The position numbers and the translations under genes are program-made. From positions 5,430,001 to 5,494,000 of the forward strand of contig JAYJMM010000036.1 of NCBI GenBank assembly GCA_037349105.1: DNA of 64,000 bases. Direction: 5' to 3'. The notes under the pieces are model-generated. The model saw only the letters and a list, made by a program, of their open reading frames with translations. It was not told the origin of the DNA and ran no database searches. Positions 1 through 27,300 of the stretch are shown piece by piece. The stretch is from Limnomonas spitsbergensis. Its lineage: Eukaryota; Chlorophyta; Chlorophyceae; Chlamydomonadales. The stretch's first letter is position 1, and the number at the start of each line of letters is the position of its first letter.

Positions 1-116
1 GTGTGTGGGCAGGAACTTGGAATCTGCCGCAGGTTGCCTGGGGGTCTAGACAGTGGGTGGAGAGCTGAGCTGTCAATGTGCGCCGACAACCACATCTAAG
101 AGAATGAGCGTCTCAC
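1..116 (-). other. Intron of the malic enzyme gene, truncated by window edge
   Basis: Sequence following the exon 15 donor. No coding similarity is visible. Confidence 0.6.
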
Positions 117-15995
<15,879 letters not shown>

Positions 15996-16297
15996 CTTGA
16001 CGCGTCAACCCTTTCGGCGATCTGGTTTGGCTGAATCCTGGTGTGTGCGATTCTCCGAGCGCGTCGCTGTCAACAAGCAGCCAGCACGGATCTGCACTTT
16101 GAGTCTTCTTGCCATCCTCTATCCTCGGGACTGGCACGAAGAATAACCGACGGTTTTTCTGTTCCCTTCGAACATCACTCTTTCAACGCTTCCCAGCATT
16201 CTCTCGCTTACATTATTTATATTTAACATCTATTGCATCCAAAACTACCTGTGAGTACACTGAATCGTACGGGTCTTGAATTTGTGCAAGTCCCACA
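15996..16297. promoter_or_regulatory. Divergent promoter region, malic enzyme / IFT139
   Basis: 302 bp between the two start codons. Repeat-poor in contrast to the introns. An AT-rich TATA-like block TTATTTATATTTAA lies at 16213-16226, about 75 bp before the IFT139 ATG. TSS positions cannot be read from sequence; the CTGTGAGTA at 16249 could also be a 5'-UTR donor. Confidence 0.6.
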
Positions 16298-16462
16298 ATG
16301 TCGGACCGCGTGCTGGGTCTCATCCACTATTATGCAAGGGAGGGTCTGCACCGCCAGGTTCAGAATGTCTGTAATGAAGTCTTGAAGACGCGGTCCAACG
16401 ACTCGACGCTCGTATTCTGGCGAGCAGCATGCGGAATTCTGCCCGAGGGGAATACTACCGAG
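16298..16462 (+). CDS. IFT139: IFT139 exon 1
   Basis: Residues 1-55. [17 protein letters not shown] matches the family N-terminus; ILPEGNTTE precedes the donor GTCAGC in phase 0. The ATG follows an ACAATG context. Confidence 0.93.
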
Positions 16463-18984
16463 GTCAGCATCCACAGGCCAGCGCTGCTGCAGTATGTTCC
16501 ATTTATCAACCTCCTCCGAACAGATTTCTTGGCGGGTGCCTTGGATTCCCGCGCCTGTACTGACAATTCCAGGGACTCATAAACTCTTGTACCACTTGTG
16601 CCATGCGAATCTGGCTTTCAAAGCTTCCCATGCCATGCATCCTTGTCTATCAGATACCCAAGGGCCATATACAGGGGCATAAGCTGCTGCTGAGCGCTAT
16701 AACCCCATGCTGACCATGCCATGCTTGCCATCCCCCGTCACCTCACAGCCATGCGGCACACACAAACACTCTCATGCCCAACTATTTTCCTCTGTTGAAT
16801 TGGTACAAATCGAATCCTTTGACTTGACCCCCATGCTGTCCTACCTTGCGCTATATCCACTAGGAACCCCAGACCCTAGCCTTCCATAAACGTGAAGTTA
16901 AAGGGCACTACCTTAACACAACTGCTTGTGTTAAGGTAGTGCCCTTAAGTTTTGAAAACATTTAGAACGGACAGTCACCCTCTCTCACATGAGAGACACA
17001 TTCTCCAGGTTGATCGCCATGCAAGGGCACGGCTCCTGAGGCAATTTAATTCCTCTCACCCTTCACCCCATGGGCTCACACACACAGACGCTTGTTGACC
17101 TCAACCCGGAATGAAGGGTACTGGTTTAAGCCGAACCCTCGCCACATGATGCCCTCACGGGTTCTCCACGATCTCATTCTCAGTTCAGATCTCAAGTCTC
17201 AGGCTTTCAAAACCACTCACTAACTTGGCGTGCATTCTCAGGCGCTCCGAAACCTCAACACAGTGGCGGATTTACCAGACCAGGGCCTGGCTGCGTGCCC
17301 TGTTATAATCGCCGCTCATGCTCACACCGCCCCCATGAACCCATGCGGCCTATACACAGGCGCTTCGTGACCTCAATGCTGTGGCTGATGTCCCGGATCT
17401 GGAACTGGCTGCGTGCGCTGCCATGATCGTTGCGCACGAGTCAGCCAAGGTGCAGGACCAGGAGGCCATGATGGAGCTGCAGAATAAAATTGACGTGAGT
17501 TATGTGGGAGAGAGAGAGGTAGAGCGGGGTGGGAGGGTAGAAGAGGATGTGAGCATCTGATGGCAGTTGGACGCAGGGAGGGAGTGTAATATGACGGAGC
17601 TGCAGAACAAGATTGACGTTAGTGTGGGCGAAAGAGATGGAGCCGGTTGGGAGGGTAGAAGAGGGTGTGAACTTCTGATGGGTTTTAGACAGGGAATGTA
17701 ACGTGATGGAGCTGATTGACGTGAGTGTGGGAGAGGGAGATGGAGCGGGGTGGGAGGGTAATAGAGGGTGTGAACATCTGATGGGATTTGAACACAGATA
17801 GGGAATGTAACGTGATGCAGCTGATTGACGTGAGTGTGGGACAGAGATTAATCAGGGCGGGAGGGTTAAAGAGGGTGTGAACATCTGATGGGAATTGGAC
17901 GCAGGGTGGGAGTGTAATATGAACACCCTTCACTCCCTCGTCTATCCTCCCCCCGTGTCCAGGCAGTAGTGTGTGCAGGCAGTGTTGAAACCTGAAAACA
18001 ACTCTCCTGCACAGTCATCCTTATCCAGGGCATGGCTGGGACAGGGAGGCACGCAAAGCAAGGGAGAAAGAGAGAAAGCTTTCATGTGGTCATGAGATTT
18101 GTCTGCCTGTTTGCCCCAGTGGTCCCCGGCCTGGTGTTTGTCTCATTGCCTAGTTAGTCATTGCCTAGTTAGTCATTGCCTAGTTAGTCATTGCCTAGTT
18201 AGTCATTGCCTAGTTAGTCATTGCCTAGTTAGTCATTGCCTAGTTAGTCATTGCCTAGTTAGTCATTGCCTAGTTAGTCATTGCCTAGTTAGTCATTGCC
18301 TAGTTAGTTATTGCCTAGTTAGTCATTGCCTAGTTAGTCATTGCCTAGTTTGCCTAGTTAGTCATTGCCCCTCCCTCATTTCCCCCCAGATCGAAGAGAG
18401 CTCTGCCTCTGACACCGCCGCGCTGCACCTGGCCGCATTCTACATGTACACCGCTTCGAAGGTATGCCCCATCCACATTGGCGTTTTTAGGCGTATCGGC
18501 TTACAAAGGTTACGGTACCGGTATGTAATATAATTCATCAGATGTCATTGACAGAAGGTCAGGAAACAGTATTTCTTTTTTTCGGTATCAAGTTCAACTT
18601 CGGCAGGCCGCCCAGCGGCCGCCAAAGGCCCAATTACAACCAAACCTGGACCGGCATGCAACTAGTGACCAAAGCAGCACGGCTGGCCACGAATGGGGCC
18701 TCCAGCCAGCGACCATAGTGTAGCTGACATGTAGCTGAGTCACGAAGAAGAACAAACCGTCAGGAGTCAGAAACTCCTTTAGGGTTAGGGTGTTCTGTAC
18801 TTTACCAGATGTTAGGATTTGGGGTTTAGAAGGGGTTTATACCTGCATGCCCTGCCCCCCTCTTTTTGCATGCCCTCTCTGCTTCTGCTCCTTATGCTAG
18901 TTCTGATGATATCATAATGCATGTACATGCTGCTGCTGCTCATGCAAATGCATATGAGATTGTGAATGCTCCTCCTGCCCCTCC

Positions 18985-19016
<32 letters not shown>

Positions 19017-21322
19017 TTCCTGATCATGCTAATGCAAATGCGATTGTGAATGCTCCTCCTCCTGCTCTACCTGCTGCTGCTGCTGCAAATGCGATTTTGA
19101 ATCCTCCACCTGCTGCTGCTGCTCCTCCTGCTCCACCTGCTGCTCCTGCTCCTGCGTGCCAGGAGCGAGCTCGGGGACTGGCTGAGCGAGTCCTGCGTGG
19201 GCAGCCGGACAATGTGGCGGCCATGACGCTGTTGGGATGGATTATTGTCATGCAGTACGTTGACGAGGACCCGGAAGGTGGCGGTACAGGTGGGAGTTGT
19301 AAAGAAGGGTGCAGGGCAGGGCCACCCGGTCCGGAAATGCGGTACGGTCAAAGAGTGCGGTACAGCCACAATTGTCGGACTGGTAAGAAAGTGCCCTGAG
19401 CCCTACTACGGACACCTCCCTGGCACCCCCTCCGTTTCTTTTACAAATTGATGATTCGGGAATGACCCTGCGGACCAAGGAGGAGCCTGGTCGCCTGAGT
19501 TGCTGAGCCTTTCCAATTCCTCCCTCCTGCCACCCCGCATCAATCCCTGCAACATTTCGTGTACGTCTCTGTTCGCCTGCGTGTTGAGCAGCCGACGATG
19601 GCGAGCTGGAGGAGGCGCTGGGTCACTTTGAAGCCGTGCTGGACCAAAACCAGAATAACATTGAGGTGAGGCGGCGGATAGTAGGGTTTAGGGTATAAAG
19701 CCTGAACCCAAAACCCTGGATAAGATCCTTAGCAGCATTGAGGTGAGGGTTCAGTGTTTCTCTGGAGGTTTTAGGCAACCCTTCTTCTCATCCCACCTCG
19801 TGTATAGAGGCGCTCTAAAAACAATTACTAGGGTTTGAACCTTCAACCCTAAACCAGGACCAGAACAACATGGATCTGAGGCCGCAAATATTTCCGACTT
19901 GATGGGCGGTAATACCGGTGACTGCGCCTCCCTGCAGTTGCCCTGGTGGTCGCATAGCTCTGCTGGCTTCTACCTGAGGCGGATCACAGGGTAACGGCGC
20001 GGATGTGGCTTTGGCCCAGGTTGCGCTGTTTCCTTAACTCTCATGCCCCCCACAGGACGTAGCTTCCATTCTTTCTGTCTGAGACGGATCACACCAGCCT
20101 TCACCAGAACCATGCCACAAGCCCACAACCTTTGGAGGCGAGAGGGCGAGTCAAAAGAAAGAAAGAAAGCTAAGCCCCGTGGGGGGCGTGAGAGTAAAGG
20201 AAACAGCGCAGCCTGGTCCAAAGCCACATCCGCGCTGTTACCGTGACAAGGCGACAGGGCAAACCAGTGCTGGTCCAAAGCCACATCCGCGCCGTTACCG
20301 TGACAAGGCGACAGGGCAAACCAGTGCTGGTCCAAAGCCACATCCGCGCCGTTACCGTGACAAGGCGACAGGGCAAACCAGTGCTGGTCCAAAGCCACAT
20401 CCGCGCCGTTACCGTGACAAGGCGACAGGGCAAACCAGTGCTGGGCCAAAGCCACATCCGCGCCGTTACCGTGACAAGGCAACAGGGCAAACCAGTGCTG
20501 GTCCAAAGCCACATCCGCGCCGTTACCGTGACAAGGCGACAGGGCAAACCAGTGCTGGGCCAAAGCCACATCCGCGCCGTTACCGTGACAAGGCGACAGG
20601 GCAAACCAGTGCTGGGCCAAAGCCACATCCGCGCCGTTACCGTGACAAGGCAACAGGGCAAACCAGTGCTGGTCCAAAGCCACATCCGCGCCGTTACCGT
20701 GACAAGGCGACAGGGCAAACCAGTGCTGGGCCAAAGCCACATCCGCGCCGTTACCGTGACAAGGCGACAGGGCAAACCAGTGCTGGGCCAAAGCCACATC
20801 CGCGCCGTTACCGTGACAAGGCGACAGGGCAAACCAGTGCTGGGCCAAAGCCACATCCGCGCCGTTACCGTGACAAGGCGACAGGGCAAACCAGTGCTGG
20901 GCCAAGCCCCTCACTTGATCAGGATCGACACTATGACATACAGCTGCGACACAGAATTGGTGTTTTGTTGATGAACAAACAGGCTGGGCTGGATGAGGCC
21001 TCCTTTGCCAATATGGATGCATCGTGAGTCCCTACCAGACAAACACACACACACACACACATCAAATGGCCAGGCTCCTCCATCCACGCATATTGCATAT
21101 ATGTGTATTCACATCGGGAGGCCCTACCAGGCACAACACATTGAAATATATACCGTAATCGAAACAATACTTCAAATAATATCTTTGCTGGGGAAGTTCC
21201 GAAGTCTTACACACACAAACACACACACACAATCACACACACACAGAGAGACACATGGGCAGGGTCATCCGTCCACGCACTTGTTTGCTTATCTGTTCAT
21301 TCACATCGGGAGGCCCTACCAG

Positions 21323-21360
<38 letters not shown>

Positions 21361-24300
21361 CTTAATATTCGTTCCACAGACTCTCACAGTCATGGGTGTG
21401 GACAGAGGGTACGATTATTTTATTCTTTCATTTATTTAAACAGCTGCGAGTCCACCTTCGGAAGGCCGCCCCTTAACGGCTTAAGGACCGATTCGGACCC
21501 CACCTGGACTAGCCTAGGAATAGTGGCCAAGGCAGCAAAGCTGGCCACAAAAGGGGCTTCTGGCCAGCAGCCAGACTGTAGCTGACATGCAGCCGAGTCA
21601 TGGGGAAATAGATACTGGCACAATGAAGACCCCCTGCTCTCAGCGCACGGCCAGGGGCACAGCGTCTGTGTGCTACGGTGGCAGGCTTCAACAAAGCCCC
21701 CCCTGGCCCCCTGCCCTAATGGGTTAAGGATTCAGCAGGTCCCCCTCCCCTGCCTTGATGCTTTTAACAGCGGGACATCTAGTAGTTCAGCTTTGCTCTG
21801 CACAAACATGACGTATTTATGAAGCATCTCCCTCCTCCTGTGACCTCCATTGGCCTTGACCCCACCACCCACCTCCCTGTCCCCTTCTCCCCATAGGCAC
21901 CGACAGTGACAGTCCACCTCCCCGTCCCCTTCTCCCCCAACATAGGCAACGATAGTGACAGTCGTAACCCCTCTGTTCTGGCGCCCCTTACTCCTCTGAT
22001 CTCACTACCGTTTACCCTTGACCCTGCGAGGTTTGTGAATTTTAGTAGTCCAGCAGAGCATCACATATGATGCATGCGACATGTGCCACTAAATACGCCA
22101 GGACAGCGAGCGAAAACAAGTGCCCCCCCTGGGCTACCGACTAACACACAACCACCGAGCAGAAGCGTGGGAATGACCTCCTAGACCCTACCTCCCCCCC
22201 CACTCGAGCCTGGCCCCTTTCCCGCACACGCAGGCGCTGATGGGTGTGACCAAGATTTCAGAGCTGCGACGGGACCTGGGCGGCGCCCTGCACCTGGTTG
22301 CTGAGATCCACATCAAGTTCGGCTGGTTCATGCCGGCCCTACTGGAGAAGACGCGACTGCTGCTGGCTGTCAACGACTGGGAGCAGGTAGCAGGGGCATG
22401 GGTGTGCATCTGTGAACATGTCCGTACTTGCTCATACATGTTCATACATGTTTCATACATGTTCATACGACCGGGAGCAGGTAGTGGGATTCAGAGTGTG
22501 AAAGTGCATACCAACATGTGTGAAAATTCATACCATTCTTACCGCGCGCCCCTCGCCCCTCTTCTGATCCTGCTTCAGATGATGGAGCATGTGATGCAGA
22601 TCCGGAAGATAGATCCGCAGAACGTCATGGCACTGGCATGGTCAGGTGAGCTCATGCACTTGATTTGGAGGGCGGGATCTCTGCCTCCATAACCCATGAC
22701 ATCTTAAATCCAGCTTAGTAGGGCGTGGCTTTCCAAGCTATGGCAAAGCTCGGGGCTGAATCCATCTCATTACCGTTGTCTGATCCTCAGGCATGCGGTA
22801 GTCAACCGATCTCCTGCCAGCGCTCATACGCTCCTGCCTCGGCCCTTGCTGTGCTTTTCCCTCAACTGTCTCGCCCCAAGTACGAGGTGGAGCTTCCTTG
22901 CCTTCCCACATATCCGTCTGTTCCTTTGCGCTTTACCGCCCAGTTTGCTATCAGCTGTCATGCCTAAGTTCATGCGCGCCTGCCTGCCCCTTTGTGCCTC
23001 TCTAAACCCAGAACCCTAACCCCTGCTTCACACTTTTTCGCAAGTCCCACAATGTCCGACGGCGTGCTGTGTCTCACCCATTGTTATGCGATGGAGGATC
23101 TGCTCTTTTGTGTCCCTCTTAACATGACACCCTAAACCCTCTTCAGCCAAAACCCTCTTTACCCGAAACTCTTTTCACTCTAAACCCTCTTCACCCTAAA
23201 CCCTCTTCACCCTGAACTCTCATAACCTAAACCCTCTTCTTCCGAAATCCTCGTCACCTAAACCCTCTTTACCCGAAGCCCTCTTTACCCAAAACCCTCT
23301 TCACCCTGAACCCTCTTAACCCTGAACCCTCTTCACCCCCCCTACACCCTCTTAACCCTGAACCCCCTTAACCCTGAACCCCCTTAACCCCCCCTACACC
23401 CTCTTAACCCGAAACCCTCTGAACCAGGAGCCTTATTAACCCGTAACCCTCTGAACCCAAAACCCTGAACCCTGCTTGATATTAACTGACGTTCTCTGTG
23501 TTCATATGCACCTGCCTGCCCCTTTTGTTCGCCTCAGCCCTGCACTCCATCGTGCGTGACGGCAACAACAAAGCGGCCACCAAGTTCCTCCAGGTGGGTG
23601 GGTGCATTTTCCTGTGCACCCTTTGCAACTAAGCAGCTTCATTATGTTGACACACAACCGGTGAGCGATAAGTCTAGATCAGGGTTGATACAAAAACGTA
23701 TCTAAATTCAAAAACATATTCAAATTCAGGTACCGATTTAGCCTCGACCCTGAATCCAAACCCCGCTACCAGGCCATCTTTGGGTTGTAGGGTTAATACC
23801 CAAGCCTGCGCCTGGTTCCTAGGTGCGTCTGCTCTTGTGCCACCAACTGGAGCTAACTGCACCGATGTACATGCCGTATTGATGTACCGCAGGACCTGTA
23901 CGCCGCTATCAATCAGTCGGAGCCGCGCAACGCAGAGCTGTTTTACCGCCTGGCTCGCCCGTTTGCGCGCCTAGCTGGCGGTGACGTGGCACTGCTCACC
24001 GTGACCGGGATGATGTCGGAGCGGGCGGTACAGATGAAGCCGGACCATGCGCCATATGTGGGTTCGGATCCTATGTTGGGCCTTAGGAGTGGATTCATGT
24101 CAGTGCCGCAAATTTTAGGTGTGTGTGCTTCAAATAAGATTGGGTCAAAGGGCAATTTGTGGTTTAGGGTGGGTTAAGGGTTGAAGGTGTGAGTTTAGGG
24201 TTTACGGTGTGGATTTAGGTTGTAAGGTGTGGGTTTAAGATGTAGGTGTCAGGTGTGGGTAAAGGGTTCAAGGTCCAGGTCTCAAACCCATGCACGTGAA

Positions 24301-27300
24301 GCAAAGCAGGTATCACACGTGGCGATCTGCCTTGATTTGGCGGCGCAGGGGATACCCCGCACCCCGCTCCCCACTGCCTCCTCCCCGCTCCTGCCCGCTC
24401 CCCACTGTCTGTCTACCTCCCTCCTCCCCCCTCCACGCTCCCCTCCCCGCTCCCAGCTCCTCCCAGCTCCTCTCCCTTCCCCACTGCCTCCCTCCCTCCC
24501 TCCTCCTCCCCCCTGCCCCCTGCTCCCCGCCCAGCTCATCGAGGCGGGCTACAACCGCCTGTTCCTAGAGGAGTTCCAAGTGGCGATCTACCACTACCTA
24601 CCTACCTCCTACCTCCCCCCGCCCTCCCCAATGCCTACCTATCTACCTCCTCCTCCCCCCTCCCTGCTCCCCACTGCTTATTTACCTCCCCCTCCTCCCC
24701 TCCCTGCTCCCTCCCCACTGCCTACTTACCTCCCCCTCCTCCCCCCTTCCCGCCCAGCTCATCGAGGCGGGCTACAACCGCCTGTTCCTAGAGGAGTACC
24801 AAGTGGCCGCTGACAAGTTCGATGCGGCCACCCAGCTAGACGAGTTGAGCCTGGACGCCAGCTGCGGCTCTCTGGAGGCAGCTATCCACCTAGGGAAGCT
24901 GGAGGAGGCGACAGGCCAAGCCATGTTTCTAGAGGTGGGTAAAAAGAGAATTAGAGGGTGAAAAATGCTACCTCACAATAGCTCCTTCTTCTGAAAACCA
25001 GCTGAAGCTGCTGCTCAGCTGGAAGCAGCCATCTAGCCGCCAGGCAATATCTCTTGAGGTGCGTGAAAGGGAAGGTACCGGTACCAAAGCTGCTGCCTCA
25101 TGACAGCGTTTTCCCCCCTGAAAGCCAGCTGCAGCTCAGCTGGATGCAGTTATCCACCTGGGTGAAATGAAGGAGGCCACCGACCATGCTATGTTAAAGG
25201 AGGTGCGTGAAAGGGAGGTTACCGGTACCAAAGCTGCTGCCTCACAACAGCTACTTCTGCTGGACACCTGCTGGGTCAACTAATATCCTGGATAAAATGA
25301 AGGAGGCCACCAGCCAGGCAATGTTGTTGGAGGTGAGTGCAGGAGAATGAATGCTGGGGGGCGGCCTGGGCAGTGGACCCTAAACCATAAACTCTTATGC
25401 TGGGGGGCGGCCTGGGCAGTGGACCCTAAACCCTAATGCTGGGGGGCGGCCTCGGCAGTGAACCCTAAACCCTAAACCCTTATGCTGGGGGGCGGCCTCG
25501 GCAGTGAACCCTAAACCCTGATGCTGGGGGGCGGCCTGGGCAGTGAACCCTTGACCCTTATGCTGGGGGGCGGCCTGGGCAGTGAAACCTTGGCGAGCGA
25601 GGAGGAAATGACGTGGCGGGCCGTGTTCCTAGAGGTAGGGTCAATGATCAAGACCATCCAAAAATGTACATGATGTGCCGGGCCATGTTGCTAGAGAATT
25701 GAAGGATATAATTATCAATATATCAATTATCAATAGCATCAACAAGAATAACCGAAATAAATGATGTAACCCAGATGAGCTGATCTTGGGTGCATGTAGC
25801 CGGGAGTTTCTTTAGTGCTTACGAGGTACGATTCGTAACCAAAATGGGGACCGGAGAGTGAACTCGACGAAGCAAAGGTCACGTTCCTCGGCAATTAAAA
25901 AACGTCCCTGCCCACCTCCCATCGCAACCTGCCTCCTTTCAGGAAATGTTCAGTTCGCAGTCCGGCATTTCCCTGGGAAAGAAGCAGCCTGCGCACCTCG
26001 GCTCTGCCTCGCCCGACTCTGAGCCTCCCGCGCTGACCTACCTCAAGGGGCTTCTAGCCTGGAAGCTGGACGACACTCAGCAGGGCCTGCAGCTGCTGGA
26101 GCGCGCAATCGTGGGGCAGTATGACCTAGCTGCACAGCGTCCGCCTTCGCTGGCAATGTAAGGGTCCTGACGACAACCTAGATCCTTAACTAGGGCTTGC
26201 AGCTGCTGGGGCGCGCAATCGTGGGGCAGTATGACCTATCCACACAGCGCCTGCCTTCGCCCGCCGAACGTCACCGAACCCTAGTCCCTGAACCCTAATT
26301 CCTGTCCCTGAACCCTAATGCCTGTCCCTGAACCCTAATTCCTGTCCCTGAACCCTAATCCCTGAAACGTTTTCCCTGAACCCTAATCCCTGAACCCTAG
26401 TCCCTGAAACTTAAGTTCCGAACCCCTAAACCCTAGTTCCTAAACGCTAACCCTTATCCCTGTCATGTCCAGGTATGTGGTGTTGGCACCTGGTCGCGTG
26501 ACAGCTGCTGTGCGTATGATGTTGGGCGTTCTCGGGGGTGAGCCGCGGGCTGCGACTGAGGCGCCATCGCCGCAGCTGAGCAAGTGCAGCCGGGCGCTGG
26601 ACCTACTACTAAAGCAGGTGCTTGGGGGGGAGGGAGAAAGAAAGAAATAAAGAGCTACGCCCTGCTAGGGCTTGGACGTTCAGGAAACAACGCAGCTTGG
26701 TGGGGAAGGGTAGTGTGCAAGCGGTGAAAGCGCAGCCAAGTGCTGGATTGTCTCCTGAAGCAGGTGGGAGGGAGAAAATAGGATGGGAATAGGAATGGGC
26801 GAAAAGAGAGGCGGCGGAGGGAATCATAAGCAATTGCATCTGGGTGCTAGATCTGCGGCTGAAGCAGGTTTATGGGGGGAGGGAAGCATGCACGAGCAGC
26901 CCGGTGTTGGATTTTTCTAAAGCAGGGGGAAGGAGGTGTGAGTATGGGCATAGGAGTGGTGGGGGAAGAGAGGAGGCAGAGGGGATGATGAGCAAGTGCA
27001 GCCGGGCGATGAACCTACTGCTGAAACTGGTGAAATAGAAGGGACGGGGTCGCAGGGGAGAGGATCACAGGGGAGAAGGCCACAGGGGAGAAGGCCACAG
27101 GGGAGAAGGCCAAGGGGGAGAAGGCCACAGGGGAGAAGGCCAAGGGGGAGAAGGCCACAGGGGAGAAGGCTACAGGGGAGAAGGCCACAGGGGAGAAGGC
27201 CACAGGGGAGAAGGCCACAGGGGAGAAGGCCAATGGGGAGAAGGCCACAGGGGAGAAGGCCACAGGGGAGAAGGCCACAGGGGAGAAGGCTACAGGGGAG

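Noticed and set aside
18866..19399. Ala/Pro-rich N-terminal extension of IFT139 exon 4
   Set aside because: It is a CTG-rich intron repeat that happens to stay open; exon 3 to the acceptor at 19163 fits phase and family length.
20170..21027. Long open frames on both strands over the 57-bp array
   Set aside because: The unit is a multiple of three without stops, so openness is a by-product of periodicity; no family similarity.
20925..21027. Possible extra IFT139 exon (frame ending ANMDAS before TGAGTC)
   Set aside because: Exon 5 to exon 6 joins directly in phase and matches human TTC21B without an insert.
24531..24600. Alternative exon 10 of IFT139
   Set aside because: It copies only the first ~55 nt and then runs into C-rich repeat with no donor that keeps the frame.
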